Shown here: piece after piece, positions 21,118-32,535 of the stretch
How positions within the stretch are numbered: the stretch's first letter is position 1
How the letters are laid out: the number at the start of each line of letters is the position of its first letter
Source: Symsagittifera roscoffensis
Taxonomy: Eukaryota; Xenacoelomorpha; Acoela; Convolutidae
Direction of reading: 5' to 3'
Length of the DNA: 64,000 nt
NCBI RefSeq assembly: GCF_963678635.1
Contig: NC_087066.1
Span: forward strand, 1,632,201-1,696,200
The notes under the pieces: generated by a model
What the model saw: the letters and a program-made list of their open reading frames with translations, nothing else
What the model was told of the DNA's origin: nothing
The model's database searches: none
Position numbers and translations under genes: made by a program

Positions 21118-21882
21118 GCAGGGAGCTCAATGTGGGTTTCTTGAGTCTTGAGAGGGAAAAGAAGGGACTCGAGTGTGAACTCGGATGAAATCCGAGGTCA
21201 CGAAAAATTTTTTTTAACGAAACAAAGTATTGTTATTAATATGCTATAGTTATTATAGAGATCAAAATGTTGCATGACAATTTCCTGATTGGATAGGGCA
21301 AAAAAAATTTTAATCGTAAGCTTCAAAAGCGGAGATTTAAGGTTCAGTTATATGAAAAATTTGATTGCTATTTAGCGATAGTGTGACACTTTTATATGGT
21401 TGTGAATTTTGGGGTGTAGATAAACTTAAGTCTGCTGCAAACTTCTGTAAATGACCACTGGCACTGTGTCTTGAGCAACACTCGGTATTCTGGGGACTCA
21501 CCGGCGGGCACCACCACGCGATGAGGACATCGATCTTGAGTCCGGGGAGTATGTGCCAGTCGGTCATATTTGGAAGTTTGACCTTGAGGAATACGAACTA
21601 CGTAATTTTGGGATGAAATTTAATTTTTCAAAAACTCGAATTGAGCCTGTCATGCTCAAATTTCTCGCGAAAACTTAAAATCTCAGAAATACAAGATCAG
21701 AACGACCGGATAGCAATTGCGGCAAAGTGGTCAATTTAAGTAGCGGGTTATTGCTATTCGGAATTTCCGACATCTAAATAAAACGAGAGTAGAGCTGTCC
21801 TATCTTGATAAGGAAAACAAAGAACATCGAAATTCAGTTGGACCAGAGTGAACCATCGGTGGAAAAGTGGACAATCGAGGTG
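21118..21882 (+). repeat. Truncated LTR-like piece D2
   Basis: Homologous to 14917-15650 (same CGAAGTGT/ACTCGAGTGTGAACTCGG start, same block near ATTGAGCCTGTCATGCTC at 21638). It ends before the hairpin, where it is joined directly to the middle of an ORF-B copy (junction about 21882). The truncation and fusion point to recombination within the array. Confidence 0.75.
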
Positions 21883-23305
21883 ATGGCCAACCTATGTGCT
21901 AGCCATTATCCATTGCACATGGTAGTGGTGGAGGTATCCAGCCAATAGATACTAGTGGATAATGCCTTCTCGGTACCCAAGTGCGTACGACTGGCTCGAA
22001 TGTCACATCATTCACAAAGAAGATCCTGAGTACGGTGCCAAGGGCACAAAAAGATGACTTGAATGAGATCTGGGGAGAAGAACTCTTGAGCTTGGGGGAC
22101 GAAAACCCGAGTGATTTTGAGAAACAGAATGCCATCGGGAAGCCAATGAATAGTGTCCCAGTGCAGAAGGAAAATGTTATGATGCACGAAAAAATGATGT
22201 AACTAGAGCCTCTGCTGGAAGACTCGGGAGAACGCAATCTGCGAAACATAAAGATTTTTCATGGGGAATGCCCATGCCATTGCTTGGCACAGACAGTGTG
22301 GTACCCGGAGCATTCAAACCTTTGTTTAGTGTGGGATGTAGAAGAAATTCTGTCAATCGGGTTACCCGATCATCAACAAAAGGTGACCATCTTGGTAGTA
22401 GGTACGATGTTGGCGTTACGATGGATCGAGGAAAATGTAACGAAATATAGGGAGTCGAAGACACCAACGGCGGAATCGATATACGCTATAGATTACAGCA
22501 GGAGACTTGAGTTGTTTGAGAATGTATGCAAGGTTTTCGCCACACCAATGGAAGTCAGGCACGAATGGAGCCGCATGAGGTTCTTTCCGTGGTTTCGAGC
22601 GACGTTAACATCTTGGTTGTACATAGCGACGAAAGATCACATGAAGAAATACCAAAAGGAATATCGACAGTTCCTGGCGGAGATAGGTCCCGAAGCCTTC
22701 ATGAGACCTCTGCTGACCCATCGAAATGCGATCACAACGGCGGAATCGATATACGCTATAGATTGCAGCAGGAGACCTGAGTTGTTTGAGACTGTATGCA
22801 AGGTATTTGCCATACCAATGGAAGTCAGGCAGGTTCTTTCCGTGGTTTCGAGCGACGTTAACATCTTGGTTGTACAAGCGACGAAAGATCACATGAAGAA
22901 ATACCAAAAAGAATATCGACAGTTCCTGGCGGAGCTAGGTCCGGAATATTTCAAGAGACCTCTGCTGACCCATCGAAATGCGATCACAGCAGGTTGGAAA
23001 AGAGTCGGTAGGGTGTCTAGAGATAATACCAAAGCAAGAGAATCCATACTGGAGGAGGACTTGGCCAAGAACGTTAGCTTGAGCCTGCACAATTCTTTTT
23101 GCTTGAACAGGGAATTAAAAATGGAAGATTTACCGAATCAGGCAATGAGGTTGTAGGAGCAGAAGGAGTGGATGCGATCCTTCGAACAATTGGGAGCATG
23201 GGAAGAAATCGTGATCAGCTCTGATGATGAGGAAGCGCTACTAAGGCAGATCACGGTGTCAAATTCATCGTGTCCTAGCACTTCGAAGGCTAGGAATACG
23301 AAGTG
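21883..23305 (+). pseudogene. ORF-B copy 3, partial, with in-frame internal duplication
   Basis: Begins at a point matching about 13673 of copy 1 and ends at TGA 23303-23305. From 22284 to 23156 it is open for 290 codons. It contains a 270-bp (90-codon) tandem duplication, with CGGAATCGATATACGCTATA at 22471 and again at 22741. In the second unit a deletion of about 17 bases and a 1-base deletion further on cancel, so the frame is kept and about 20 residues between are changed. An in-frame TAA at 22199 lies upstream. No function is recognised. Confidence 0.6.
22471..23010 (+). repeat. 270-bp tandem duplication in ORF-B copy 3
   Basis: Unit 1 is 22471-22740 and unit 2 begins at 22741. The length is a multiple of three, so the coding frame passes through both. 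Copies 1 and 2 carry a single unit. Confidence 0.9.
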
Positions 23306-24610
23306 AGCAATGAGCTCAACGTGGGTTTCTTGATTCGTGAGAGGGAAATGAAGGGGCTCGAGTGTGAACTCGGATAAAATCCGAGGATAAGAAAAAGAAA
23401 TTTTAACGAAACAAAGTATTGTTATTAATATGCTATAGTTATTATATAAATCAAAATGTTGCATGACAATTTCCTGATTGGATAGGACAAAAGAAATTTT
23501 AATCATAGGCTTCAAAAGCGGAGATTTAAGGTGCAGGTATATGAAATGAAAATTTTGATTGCAGTTTAGCGATAGTGTGACAATTTTATATGGTTGTGAA
23601 TTTCGGGGTGTAGATAAATTTAAGTCTGCTGCAAACTTCTGTAAATGACCACTGGCACTGTCTCTTGAGCAACGCTCGGTATTCTGGGTACTCACTGGCA
23701 GGCGGCACCACGCGATGAGGATATCGATCTTGAGTCCGGGGAATATGTGCCAGTCGGTCATATTTGGAAGTTTTACCTTGAGGAATACGAACTACGTAAT
23801 TTTGGGATAGAATTCAATTTTTCAAAAGTTTGAATTGAGCCTGTCATGCTCAGTTTTCTCGCAAAGACTGAAAATCTCAGAAATACAAGATCAAACGACC
23901 GGATAACAATCGCAGGAAAGTGGTCAATTTAAGCAGCGGGAAATTGCTATTCGCAATTTCCGACATCTAAATAATACGAGAGTAGAGCTGTCCTATCTTG
24001 ATACAGAAAATAAAGAACATCGAAATTCTGTTGGACCAGTGTGAACCATCGGTGGAAAGGTGGACAACCGAGGTGTTCCAATGGACCAGAACCAAAACTC
24101 CATTCTTGAGATAAAACTTGTTCGATTAGAACTTACTGAACCAAACTTAAACTCCCAATTATTCTCAAGTTGCTTACTAATTCAGTTACCTCTAATTTTC
24201 GAGTGTGCTGGTATGTGAGTACCCAATTTATTTTTCTTGAGTGTGTTTTATGATTGTTATGTTGAGGTAAGGAGAGTTTTAGGTTGATCCATCTGAAATG
24301 GATCAAAGTTCCACTGTCTAATAAAAAGTAACTGTACGGATTGTTCCGACCTTTTTTTTAACGGCGTGCGCGTATTTCGGGTATTTTGAGACCTGAGTAT
24401 GGGAACGTTCTTAATTTCTAGAGTGGGGGGGATTTGGTAGTGGCCTTTAATCTGTAACGGACTTTTAGTCTCATGTCGCAAGCGAACCGAATTTGCTCCG
24501 ACCTATCGAGGTAGAAAAACACAATAGATAGTGTCCCTGACTCTTGAGCCAATGGTTATAGGGCCTATTGTTCTTTAACCTCATATGTGAGCGAAGTAGG
24601 GCAATGTTAC
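23306..24610 (+). repeat. LTR-like piece D3
   Basis: Homologous to D1 over its length, with the ATTGAGCCTGTCATGCTC landmark at about 23834, hairpin at 24294-24316 and AATAAA at 24330-24335. It ends at about 24605 with CCTCATATGTGAGCGAAGTA, the same end as the other units. Unrelated sequence (a minus-strand LINE) follows. This is the right-hand limit of the Gypsy-derived array. Confidence 0.75.
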
Positions 24611-24659
24611 ACAAATGTTTCAGTCCTTTTCAAAAAAAATCAATACGGGTTACGTTTCT

Positions 24660-25130
24660 TCAATAAGAACACGCAACTCGACACGAGATAATATAATATA
24701 CAAGTGTTACAAATAAAAAAATTTCGTCGAAAGTTATTTTGTCATTTATTGTTCCGAAAACGCAAGAGGCGTTCGCAAGCTGTATTGCCAGGGAGATTCT
24801 CTGTTTTAAAAAGCTGCCTGCTCTGGGTTCCTCAGTGCATATTCTTAGGTTCTTACAAAGCTTGCTCAAAAACATTTCTGTGCTGGGGCCGGCCGCGCCC
24901 TGAATTTCAAAAGATAGCGGTTGAAAAAGATATCCATCAATTACAAGATCTTTATACTTGTCAATTTTTCGCTCTTCCGCTTCAGCGGCAGCCGTACCAG
25001 GATTACAAACAGACCCGGCATTAATCCTACAAGGAGCTAAGGAGTCTACTACCGTTACATCCCACAAGAGCTGCCTGCCAACAGCCCATGGAACAAGCGT
25101 TAAACCGTCTGGTCGCTTCTGATCGGTCCT
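24660..25130 (-). pseudogene. LINE C-terminal restriction-like endonuclease segment
   Basis: On the minus strand one frame reads RPDGLTLVPW followed by GRQLLWDVTVVDS, with the Asp of PD at 25107-25109 and the Asp of WD at 25059-25061 (15 residues between). This P-D-x(n)-D signature is that of the type IIS-like nuclease found downstream of the RT in R2-type LINEs. The remaining 120 codons (AGSVCNPGTAAAEAEERK, then AGSFLKQRISLAIQLANAS) end at a TAG at 24660. Neighbouring sequence up to 25350 is more decayed. Confidence 0.6.
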
Positions 25131-25376
25131 GTAGAGGTGTTGTGGTTCTAAAACAGACGAATTGCGGGTAGATGATAAACTCTGCTTTATAGAGGCATTC
25201 AGGTGTGAACGCCTAGAGAATCTCCCTGCACTTTTGAGGCAAGAAAGACCATGCCAACCATCCTCGGTAACGTCTTTTCCGCACGCTCATTTATGCCGTT
25301 CGCATATTTTTGAGCCTAATCGACGTCCGATCGCAATTCTGAGTTGATGGTTCGACAGTTTTGACATTAAATTTTT

Positions 25377-26119
25377 TCACGGGATAACGTTCAACCTTTG
25401 GGAGCCAAATTTATCTTGGAACGCGTTAATTTTTTTTACATTCGTTGGTTGGAGTCGTAAAATCAAGTCTGCAATTTCGCTGTCAAAAATTGGCTCCGTC
25501 CAATTTTTTCGGATTTCATTTTCCGGAGCCATTTCACTTTTTCCAAGTTCAAACCACCGTTTTGGTGTATCATCATAGGTTCCATCCACATGCTCCAAAC
25601 CAAAGTTTTCGCTCAAGGCATCTTTTGCTCCTACTGCTGAGGCTAAGAAAGCGGGTAAAGCGAGTAGACGGGCGGTGCAAACGCCCAAGCCACTTTTGGC
25701 TACCGGGAAAACTGCTTGTAAAAATTGGTTATGATCCATTTTCACGTTAGTGACCTTGCATAACGAATTTCTTAGTAATTTATAGTAGCGTTCCAAAAAA
25801 TCATTCTGCAAAAAAACAAGGGCTCGTACGCAAAAAATATAGGAATTTTGGCATGCTAAAGCAAATTTTTCAGGAGGTAAAAACCACAATGGGCGTTTAG
25901 TTTGTCAATGACATCCGAGATTTTTTCAAGCTCCTTACTTTTTTCGTCGAGCAGTTCTTTTCGGAAAAGTTCGCCGATTGGAGATCCTAAAATGAGGAGT
26001 TCTTCTTTTGTTTTTATTTTTATTTTGGGGCATATTTTTCGAAATTGTGTTAAAATTGAATTATACTGTGTACTAGTAGTCGGTCCCAAAAAACAAGGTT
26101 CGCACTTCTCAGTGTTCAA
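25377..26119 (-). pseudogene. LINE RT thumb and linker
   Basis: Two open pieces in different frames (26119-25856 and 25889-25377) continue the element after the catalytic blocks. They include FLGPTTSTQYNSIL, LGSPIG and VAKSGLGVCTARLLALPAFLAS. The GLG-x-x-x-A-x-x-x-x-LPAFLAS pattern recurs in related animal LINE proteins between RT and the C-terminal nuclease. The piece ends in a Lys/Asn-rich stretch. Confidence 0.55.
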
Positions 26120-26129
26120 GCGCAGGCCG

Positions 26130-26446
26130 TAACTTGTTCCGATTTCAGAATGTTTTTAAGGTCCCGGAGTACTACTTTATAATCGTCGCCTAAGTTCCCA
26201 TCATCTAAATAGCAGATGTTAATTTTCGACTCCAACTGTTTGACTAGTGTATGAATTGTTTCCGGAAAAAGGGTGGGGTTTCAGGATCACCTTGCTGAGT
26301 TCCGACTTCTGACATTATGACAGGGATTCCGTAAAAAAGGTAACTAGGTTTACTATACGCGCAATGGGTGTAATTGTACAATTCGGGGCGATTTGAATAA
26401 ACTTGATTCAGCATGGTTTTTTAAGATTTAGAGAGTAAAGGCATTT
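26130..26446 (-). pseudogene. LINE RT catalytic blocks
   Basis: In shifted frames the minus strand shows a DFKNAF-like block A, GTQQGDPE (block B) near 26290 and CYLDDGNLGDD (block C, the catalytic YxDD) near 26186-26222. At least two frame changes and stops lie between them. The GTQQGDP form of block B is common in this type of LINE RT. Confidence 0.65.
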
Positions 26447-27382
26447 TTAAAATCTAGTTTTAAAAGAGCAGTTGCATTTTGGATTGTCGTCGCGTTCAAT
26501 TAGGTTTCGAAACGAGTATGCCGTTATTTCTGCCCCTCGTTTGGTAACGCATCCTACATTTACGTTTCCGAAAAAATTTTGTCGCTCGGAGAGAGCCTTG
26601 CTTCCAGCGCATTTAGACGTGATACGTCTCAGCGTGTTGCCTATGGCAATCGGTCTCAACCGTCGGTCTATCTTTATGAGGGCGGTAAGCTTTGCGCCAA
26701 AAAAGAAAGGTCTCAGGGGTTCGGGTATGAGGTTTATCAGCTTAGTAAGCGATTTCAGAAAAGTAAGTTCTGAATTGTTATTCGACTTACAAACAAGATC
26801 TTTAAAAAGAGGAACTATTTTATCGGGACCTTCTGCTGATCTGTTCGGAGAGGACATTATCGCTTTGTATAGGTCAAAATCGGTTACGAAAAAACTATCC
26901 AACTTTTCTGGATTTGGAGCTGCAAATTTGGCTCGCTGAGGGTGCTTAGACAACAATTTTTGATAGTTATCAGTTGAAAAAGGAGCAATTTTGTCATCCA
27001 AAGCAGCAAGCCTTATTCCTCTCGTTACATTTCCTTCGTCGAGCTTACTACTTGTTGACTTTATTCTCTGCTCGAGGTCACTCAGAGGCGGGCTTGAAAC
27101 TTGGGGATGGGGTCTTGGAAGTGACACGTCATTTGCTCGAATTTTTTTATTTATCAAAGAGCTCATGCTTGTGGTATGTTTGCGTCCGCTTCTTTTCGGT
27201 TGCTCCAAAAAAAAAACAAGAACGACGTTAAAAATTAGCCATTTTGTAACATCTTCTACATTGTAGACGATGTCATTTATTTTGTCCGACAGACTTTGCG
27301 CCAAGGGAACACGCGAGTCTTTTGGTACTCTCTTGAGTACTCGGACATTTGAGATGGCTGTATTAACATAATTGTCTAGCAC
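26447..27382 (-). pseudogene. LINE N-terminal region and RT fingers
   Basis: An uninterrupted 311-codon piece. The N-terminal half is charged and unrecognised. The second half reads GPDKIVPLFKDL, then PFFFGAKLTALIK and RRLRPIAIGNTLRRI with a Lys-Arg-Gly-Ala-Glu patch, which are the fingers and early palm blocks of a LINE RT. The frame is lost at 26447 in front of the block that holds the first catalytic Asp. The first listed codon may not be the true start. Confidence 0.7.
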
Positions 27383-27400
27383 TAAATTATTACCTATTGT

Positions 27401-28339
27401 TGCTTTATTAACAGATTTTACATCAACGCATAAAGAACACTGAAACCATTGGGTTTTCTCTTAGAGTCGCTAAGAGAAATAGTTACACAACTGATATGAT
27501 ACCAACTAGAACAACAATCACATCTAATCCAATTTATCAGTCCTGAAGGTTTTAAGCAATCTTTGTTTGTACACTCTTTGTTGTTTTTCCTCATCGTGAC
27601 GCAGCATAAAGGTAAAAAAGGATTTTGACTGGACTTTAGGGGACTGAACTAACCCATGATAAGCGGTTAGTGGGAATTTTACAAATCAGCAAATAAAAAA
27701 AATAAAAGACTTACAAATTAATTTTAATTTTAAAATCGAATTATAAAAATCAAAAACAAGGAACAATCTCAACCGAGCTCAGTAGGTCCAGCGGTGCACC
27801 ACCAGACCACAAACAGGCACAAACATCAAGCATAACAATTCTATTTAATAAATTTATCACAACAATTAGGCTAAAAGCCCTACATTATGCCATAGTCATC
27901 CTTCTTTCCCTCCATTATTTCCATAATCCCTCAGAAAAAATAAATGATGGCCATTATGAGGTTTTCTTCGTTTCATAATTTTGAGTGAAAAATCAAAACA
28001 AATTATTCAATTTTACAAAAGTTTTGAAACGAGTTTAGTATCCCAAAGCTCTTTATTGACTTTTAAGAAAAGAGTAGCCTCAAGGTGATGTGGAGACATG
28101 CTTTACAAACTCGGTTTGAACAAAGCAAAACCACGCTGGCTCAATACGAACCATACAACAAGTGCGCGCATTGTTTGTTTTGCAGGTGAACGCGCTTGCT
28201 CGCTCACTATTTGTTTTACATAATGGGTTTACGTCATTTCTAAATTATGGCCATAATCGAAGGCAGTTCCATACATAATGGCCATACTTTTTGTCCTTTC
28301 CATAATGGGCCACTCCCATTATTTTTGCGGAAGCCTTGA
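27401..28339. other. A+T-rich stretch with short inverted TGGCCATTATG copies
   Basis: No gene seen. GGCCATTATG near 27950 and its complement CATAATGGCC near 28270 face each other about 320 bases apart, with further CCATTAT and CCATAAT copies nearby. It may be a small inverted-repeat element, but the arms are short and imperfect. Confidence 0.3.
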
Positions 28340-29165
28340 GCAAGTGTCTGTTCTCGTAGTAGTAGAATAGACTACAGAGCGATAGCTATAGGGAGTGTGT
28401 CAGTCGGTCATAATTGGAAGTTAAGCCCTGTTTTGGGATAAAAAGAAATTTTTCAAAAAATGGAATCGATCCTGTGATGCTCAAGTTTCTCGCGATAACT
28501 GAAAATACAAAATAAGACAGATCAGATGACTCGAAATATAATTGCTGGAAAATTGACAGAAATCATAAGAGTAACATTGCTATTCGCAATTTTACCAGAA
28601 TCTTCAGTACGAGTAGAGCTGTCTTGTTCCTGATAGAGAGAATCGAGAGTTCAGAAAAAGAAATCTAATTGATTGGGCGAGAGTGAACCTTGACTGGGAG
28701 GGTGGACAGCTGAAGCTGCCCAATGGTCCAGGGGATAAAACTTCTTGAGCTAAACTTATTTACTTCAAACTAATTCTGGAGTTGCTTTAGTATTATCATT
28801 CACCTAATTCCAGAGTCGCGTGACTATGTGAGTACTTATATAATTTCTCGAGTAATTTTTAAAGTAATTGTGTTGATATAAGGCGACTTTTAGTTTGATC
28901 CATCTGAAATGGATCAACGGTCCACTGTCCAATAAAAACTAACGGTATTCTTGAGCTTCCGACCCTGTTTTTTTGGGCGTTTGCTTGTTTTAGGTATTTA
29001 AAGTCCTGACCATAGGACGTTTTAGTTTCTAGATGGGTGGGGTTATTTTGGTAGTAGCGTTCAAGCTGTAACACGGTTTGTAGTCTCATGTCGCAATTGA
29101 ACCGAATTGGCTCCGACTGAATGAGGCACAAAAACACATGAGAAAGTGTCCCTGACCCTTGATCT
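28340..29165 (+). repeat. Diverged LTR-like copy D4
   Basis: Follows the same order of landmarks as D1 (CAGTCGGTCAT, a CTGTGATGCTCAAGTTTCTCGCG block, hairpin at 28894-28916, AATAAA at 28931-28936, TCTCATGTCGCAA) but with many substitutions and indels. It is an older solo copy of the same LTR family. Confidence 0.7.
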
Positions 29166-29189
29166 GTTCGATGGCACTATACCATTTTG

Positions 29190-30095
29190 ATGAAGACTAT
29201 GAGACTCAATGAGGACATTGACCGGGCTGTCCGCGGAGTATGTGACATTCGACCAGAATAAATCAGAATAAAAATCGAATTGGAATTTTTATTATAGCAG
29301 CTGAGCGAGAAAATTGGTAGCTTTGGCACAATAAAGGTGATTATCGTCCATTTTTTGACGAGCGCGGATTGATTAATTTGGACTGACATGTTAATTTTTA
29401 ATAGTGCGTTCAAAATGAAAAACACATGACCATGTCAAATTTTCGCGACAACTGAAATTTTTAAAGAAGAGCAGAACAATAGAATTCGTTGAGAAAAACG
29501 GTGAACAACAGTTGTGAGAGACAGATCGAGATTGGAATAGAAAACGTAATTCAGATCATTCCGGGTTGTAACGATTGTGCCGCTATAATCGTTACAACAC
29601 GAATCCATAGAATCAGGAGGGTAGTGGGACGGCTTGTCCAGCCCTCCTAGAAAAAACAAGAGCATTATTTGCCGGGATCCCAGAATCCCGAAGGGTCTCG
29701 GGAGAAAACTGCAAATCTCTGTTTTGTGAATTTTTAGCTTCTGGTTATATCTTGAATTGAATTATTACCATCTAAATTCGTTTTAAGATTATGAGAAGCT
29801 AAGAGTTAGGGAAAGAGTTGATCCATCTTCGACGAAGATGATGATTTTTATCTACTGAACAAAATCAAAAGTAATATAAAATATAAGCAGTAGCCCTGTT
29901 TTTAGGAGTGACCTCATGGTCTGGGATACTGAGACCTAGCCATGAGCTGACTATTTCTGCACATAATTCAGTTAATTAGAGCGTTCTGATCGAAGCCGAC
30001 GTTTTTTGTCGACCCGATGTTAAAAAGACCACAAAAAGAACTGGCTTTGGCAGAGACGGTGAAAAGCATGTAGAGCTGTGTCTAGACGCTCGCCA
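29190..30095 (+). repeat. Highly diverged LTR-like copy D5
   Basis: Starts with CAATGAGGACATTGACC, corresponding to GATGAGGACATCGATC in the younger copies. It contains TTGATCCATCTTCGACGAAGATG near 29818-29840, where the hairpin is replaced by a different one (CATCTTCG/CGAAGATG), and a CCCTGTTTTTA block near 29897. Coding is absent. It is the most degenerate member of the family in the window. Confidence 0.5.
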
Positions 30096-32039
30096 GTCAA
30101 TTTAAAACCTAGCTTTATTTTCCCTCGATATGTTATTCTTTTTTAACTTCACGACCGGCACAACCGTTAACGAGCACTCCGCGCCGAGCGGATGCTCACA
30201 TTAACGCCCTTAATAGGCCTAAACCGCCGGGGCGGAAGGGTAGTTCGGAATGCGGAAGCCTTCCGGACTACCGTGAATAGCTTTTTAACTTAGTTAAGAC
30301 CGAAAATTCACGAACCAGGAAGGGTGGGGGGATTCGCGGTCCCGTCGTTCCCTGAGGGGTTTGTGACCAAAAACACTTGAAGATATATATAAAACCAAAC
30401 AAAAAGTAGTATAGTACCCAAGAAAAACAAAAAACATAAAAATAACCGAAAAAAAACCAAAAACAATAAAAAAAGTAAAAAATCAGTAGAAATCATCCCC
30501 CCAGCCAAGATGTGATCCGACCCTCCCGTTTGTTGTTGATAGATATATTGTTGTTACAGGCATTTATATCAGTCAGGATTGTTACGATCAATTTTGTAGC
30601 CCGTTTGTGAGGCTTGTACTGTAGGGTTATTTGAGCATTTAAGCACGTTAATGATAAATTGCGCTCAATCCGAAGGGTCAGCTGATTTGCGCTCAATTCG
30701 GAAGGGTCTTGGGAGAAGACTGATCCGGCAAGCAGTGCAAGGAGCAGCAAGAAGGGGCTCAACGACGACAACAATCGACTGTTGGGTATCGTTAACAAGT
30801 TTTGTATCCCTTTTGGTACAAAAAGTAAGATAGTAATCTGTGGGGGGCTCGACAGCGCTGCACTGTAGTGACCCTTCACCGAACTGCGAATATCCGAGTT
30901 AAGTACCTTAATTCGGATATTAAACAAACCCGGACGGGTATAGTATTACTAATATTATTATTTATAAAGACTATATTAATACTTTTATGCCGTTTTTCAG
31001 TGAAAAACACAGAAAGCTGACCGGTTTCTAGGGTCAAAATAGTGATGTTTTGATCACCCCACAAATCGCAATTTTTGAGATATAAGCGCTTAATTTGTTA
31101 GTTACTGTACTAGTATAATTATTGAAATTGGTTAATTTTAGTTCGGAAGTGGTTGGAACCAATTGGTCACCGAAAATCGAATTTTCTTGATTTTTGAAAA
31201 AACGAAACGCTACAAAAGAAGAAAATTTTTTGAAATTTTTGCGTTAGGACGGTAAAAATTGTTGTCTGGACAACATTCACTAGTGAATCGACAGCTTTTA
31301 AACTCCGTTTGCCGATAACCTTCTACATTGAAATTCGACCTTAACGTGTTTGATTTAGTGGATTCATCATTCAGGAAGGGTCCAGATCGCATTGTTTTTG
31401 GCAAAATTTTCCTGCTGGAACATTTAAGATCGGGTTTTTTGCATTTAACTAGAAAAGTATAGGCTTTCTGAGCTCGGGTCAATATTTTTAAGTCAAAACA
31501 ATAAGAATTGCGAAAAAAGTCGGAACCTATAGGTGAGAAAATTTTTGAACCTTAGAAAAAAGACGTTTTGGTTAATAACTTTGGAACTACTGGAGAAATC
31601 CAGTTAATCTTGGTACCACAAGATCAGAAATTAGTTAAACTTACTAATTAAGCCTTCAATTATTTGAAAAAAAGCGTAAAAATTTGTTTAAGATTGTTTT
31701 TAGCAAAATTACCAATTTGTGAAGGTAGAACCTTCACGTTTTGTAAAAATTTTTTGGAAAGCCCTTATACCCCTACTAAAGGGTAGTGACGACTGAATAG
31801 GGCAGTTTTACGCTGTTGTTGACAAAAAGGGAGGGCTAAGAGAGGCAGAAAACGATAGTCGAGTCGAGACTAAGCTAGTTAAAGACCCTTCACAGTTGAG
31901 GGGAATTGTCAAATAAGCAGCTTAGCTTCAATCCGGAGGGATCTAAGGCCGGAATACACCCATCCTAGTTAATTCATGTAGCATAATAGATCGGAGACCG
32001 TATCGGGATGGGTCTCGTGTGTATTTTTTAAAGTCCCGG
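30096..32039. other. No gene; scattered short repeats
   Basis: The sequence holds an A-rich tract (30380-30490) and GAAGGGTCTTGGGAGAAGACTG near 30692, which resembles GAAGGGTCTCGGGAGAAAACTG near 29688 and the minisatellite core further right. The open frames here are short and Lys/Phe/Ser-rich as expected by chance. No RNA gene was recognised. Confidence 0.4.
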
Positions 32040-32044
32040 GAAAG

Positions 32045-32535
32045 CCATTATTACAAACCCGGAGGGGTCCTATTTTCACCAGCCCTGAAGGTTCCTATTT
32101 GCACCAATTCGGAAGGGCCCTATTTTCACCAATCCGGAAGGGTCCTTTTTCCATCAAACCGGAAGTGTCCTATTTTAACCAGTCCGGAAGGGACCTATTT
32201 TCACCAATCTGGAAGGGTCCTACTTTCACCAATCTGAAAGGTTCCTATTTTCACCAATCCGGAAGGGCCTTATTTTGACCAGTCCGGAAGGGTCCTATTT
32301 TCATCAAACCGGAAGTGTCCTACTTTAACCAATCCGGAAGGGTCCTACTTTCACCAATCTGGAAGGGTGCTAGTTTTACCAATCCGGAAGGGTCCTAGTT
32401 TTGCCAATCCGGAAGGGTCCTAATTTTACCAATCCGGAAGGGTCCTATTTTCACCAATGCGGAAGGGTCCTAATTTTGCCAAACCGGAAGCGTCCTAATT
32501 TTGCCAATCCGGAAGGGTCCTAAGTTTGCCAATTA
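32045..32535 (+). repeat. 25-bp minisatellite, about 19 units
   Basis: The unit is close to CAATCCGGAAGGGTCCTATTTTCAC. Landmarks AATCC at 32406 and 32431 and AATGC at 32456 give the 25-base period. Units vary mainly in the spacer half (TATTTTCAC, TAATTTTAC, TAGTTTTGC), while the GGAAGGGTCCTA core is conserved. There are no unique spacers. Confidence 0.95.

Larger units (their letters stand above)
24650..27400 (-). mobile_element. Decayed non-LTR retrotransposon with restriction-like endonuclease motif
   Basis: Read on the minus strand, the pieces give in order an N-terminal region, RT blocks (LRPIAIGNTLRR, GTQQGDPE, CYLDDGN), a thumb/linker region, and a C-terminal segment with RPDG followed by LLWDVTVVD. 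The RT is of the LINE type. The P-D...D spacing at the C-terminus fits the restriction-like endonuclease of the R2/NeSL/HERO/CRE type elements, which cut the target site. Several frameshifts and stops make it non-functional. The clade was not assigned. Confidence 0.7.

Noticed and set aside
32045-32535. CRISPR-like array
   Set aside because: The 25-base units follow each other directly with no unique spacers, and the surroundings are eukaryotic mobile elements. It is a minisatellite.
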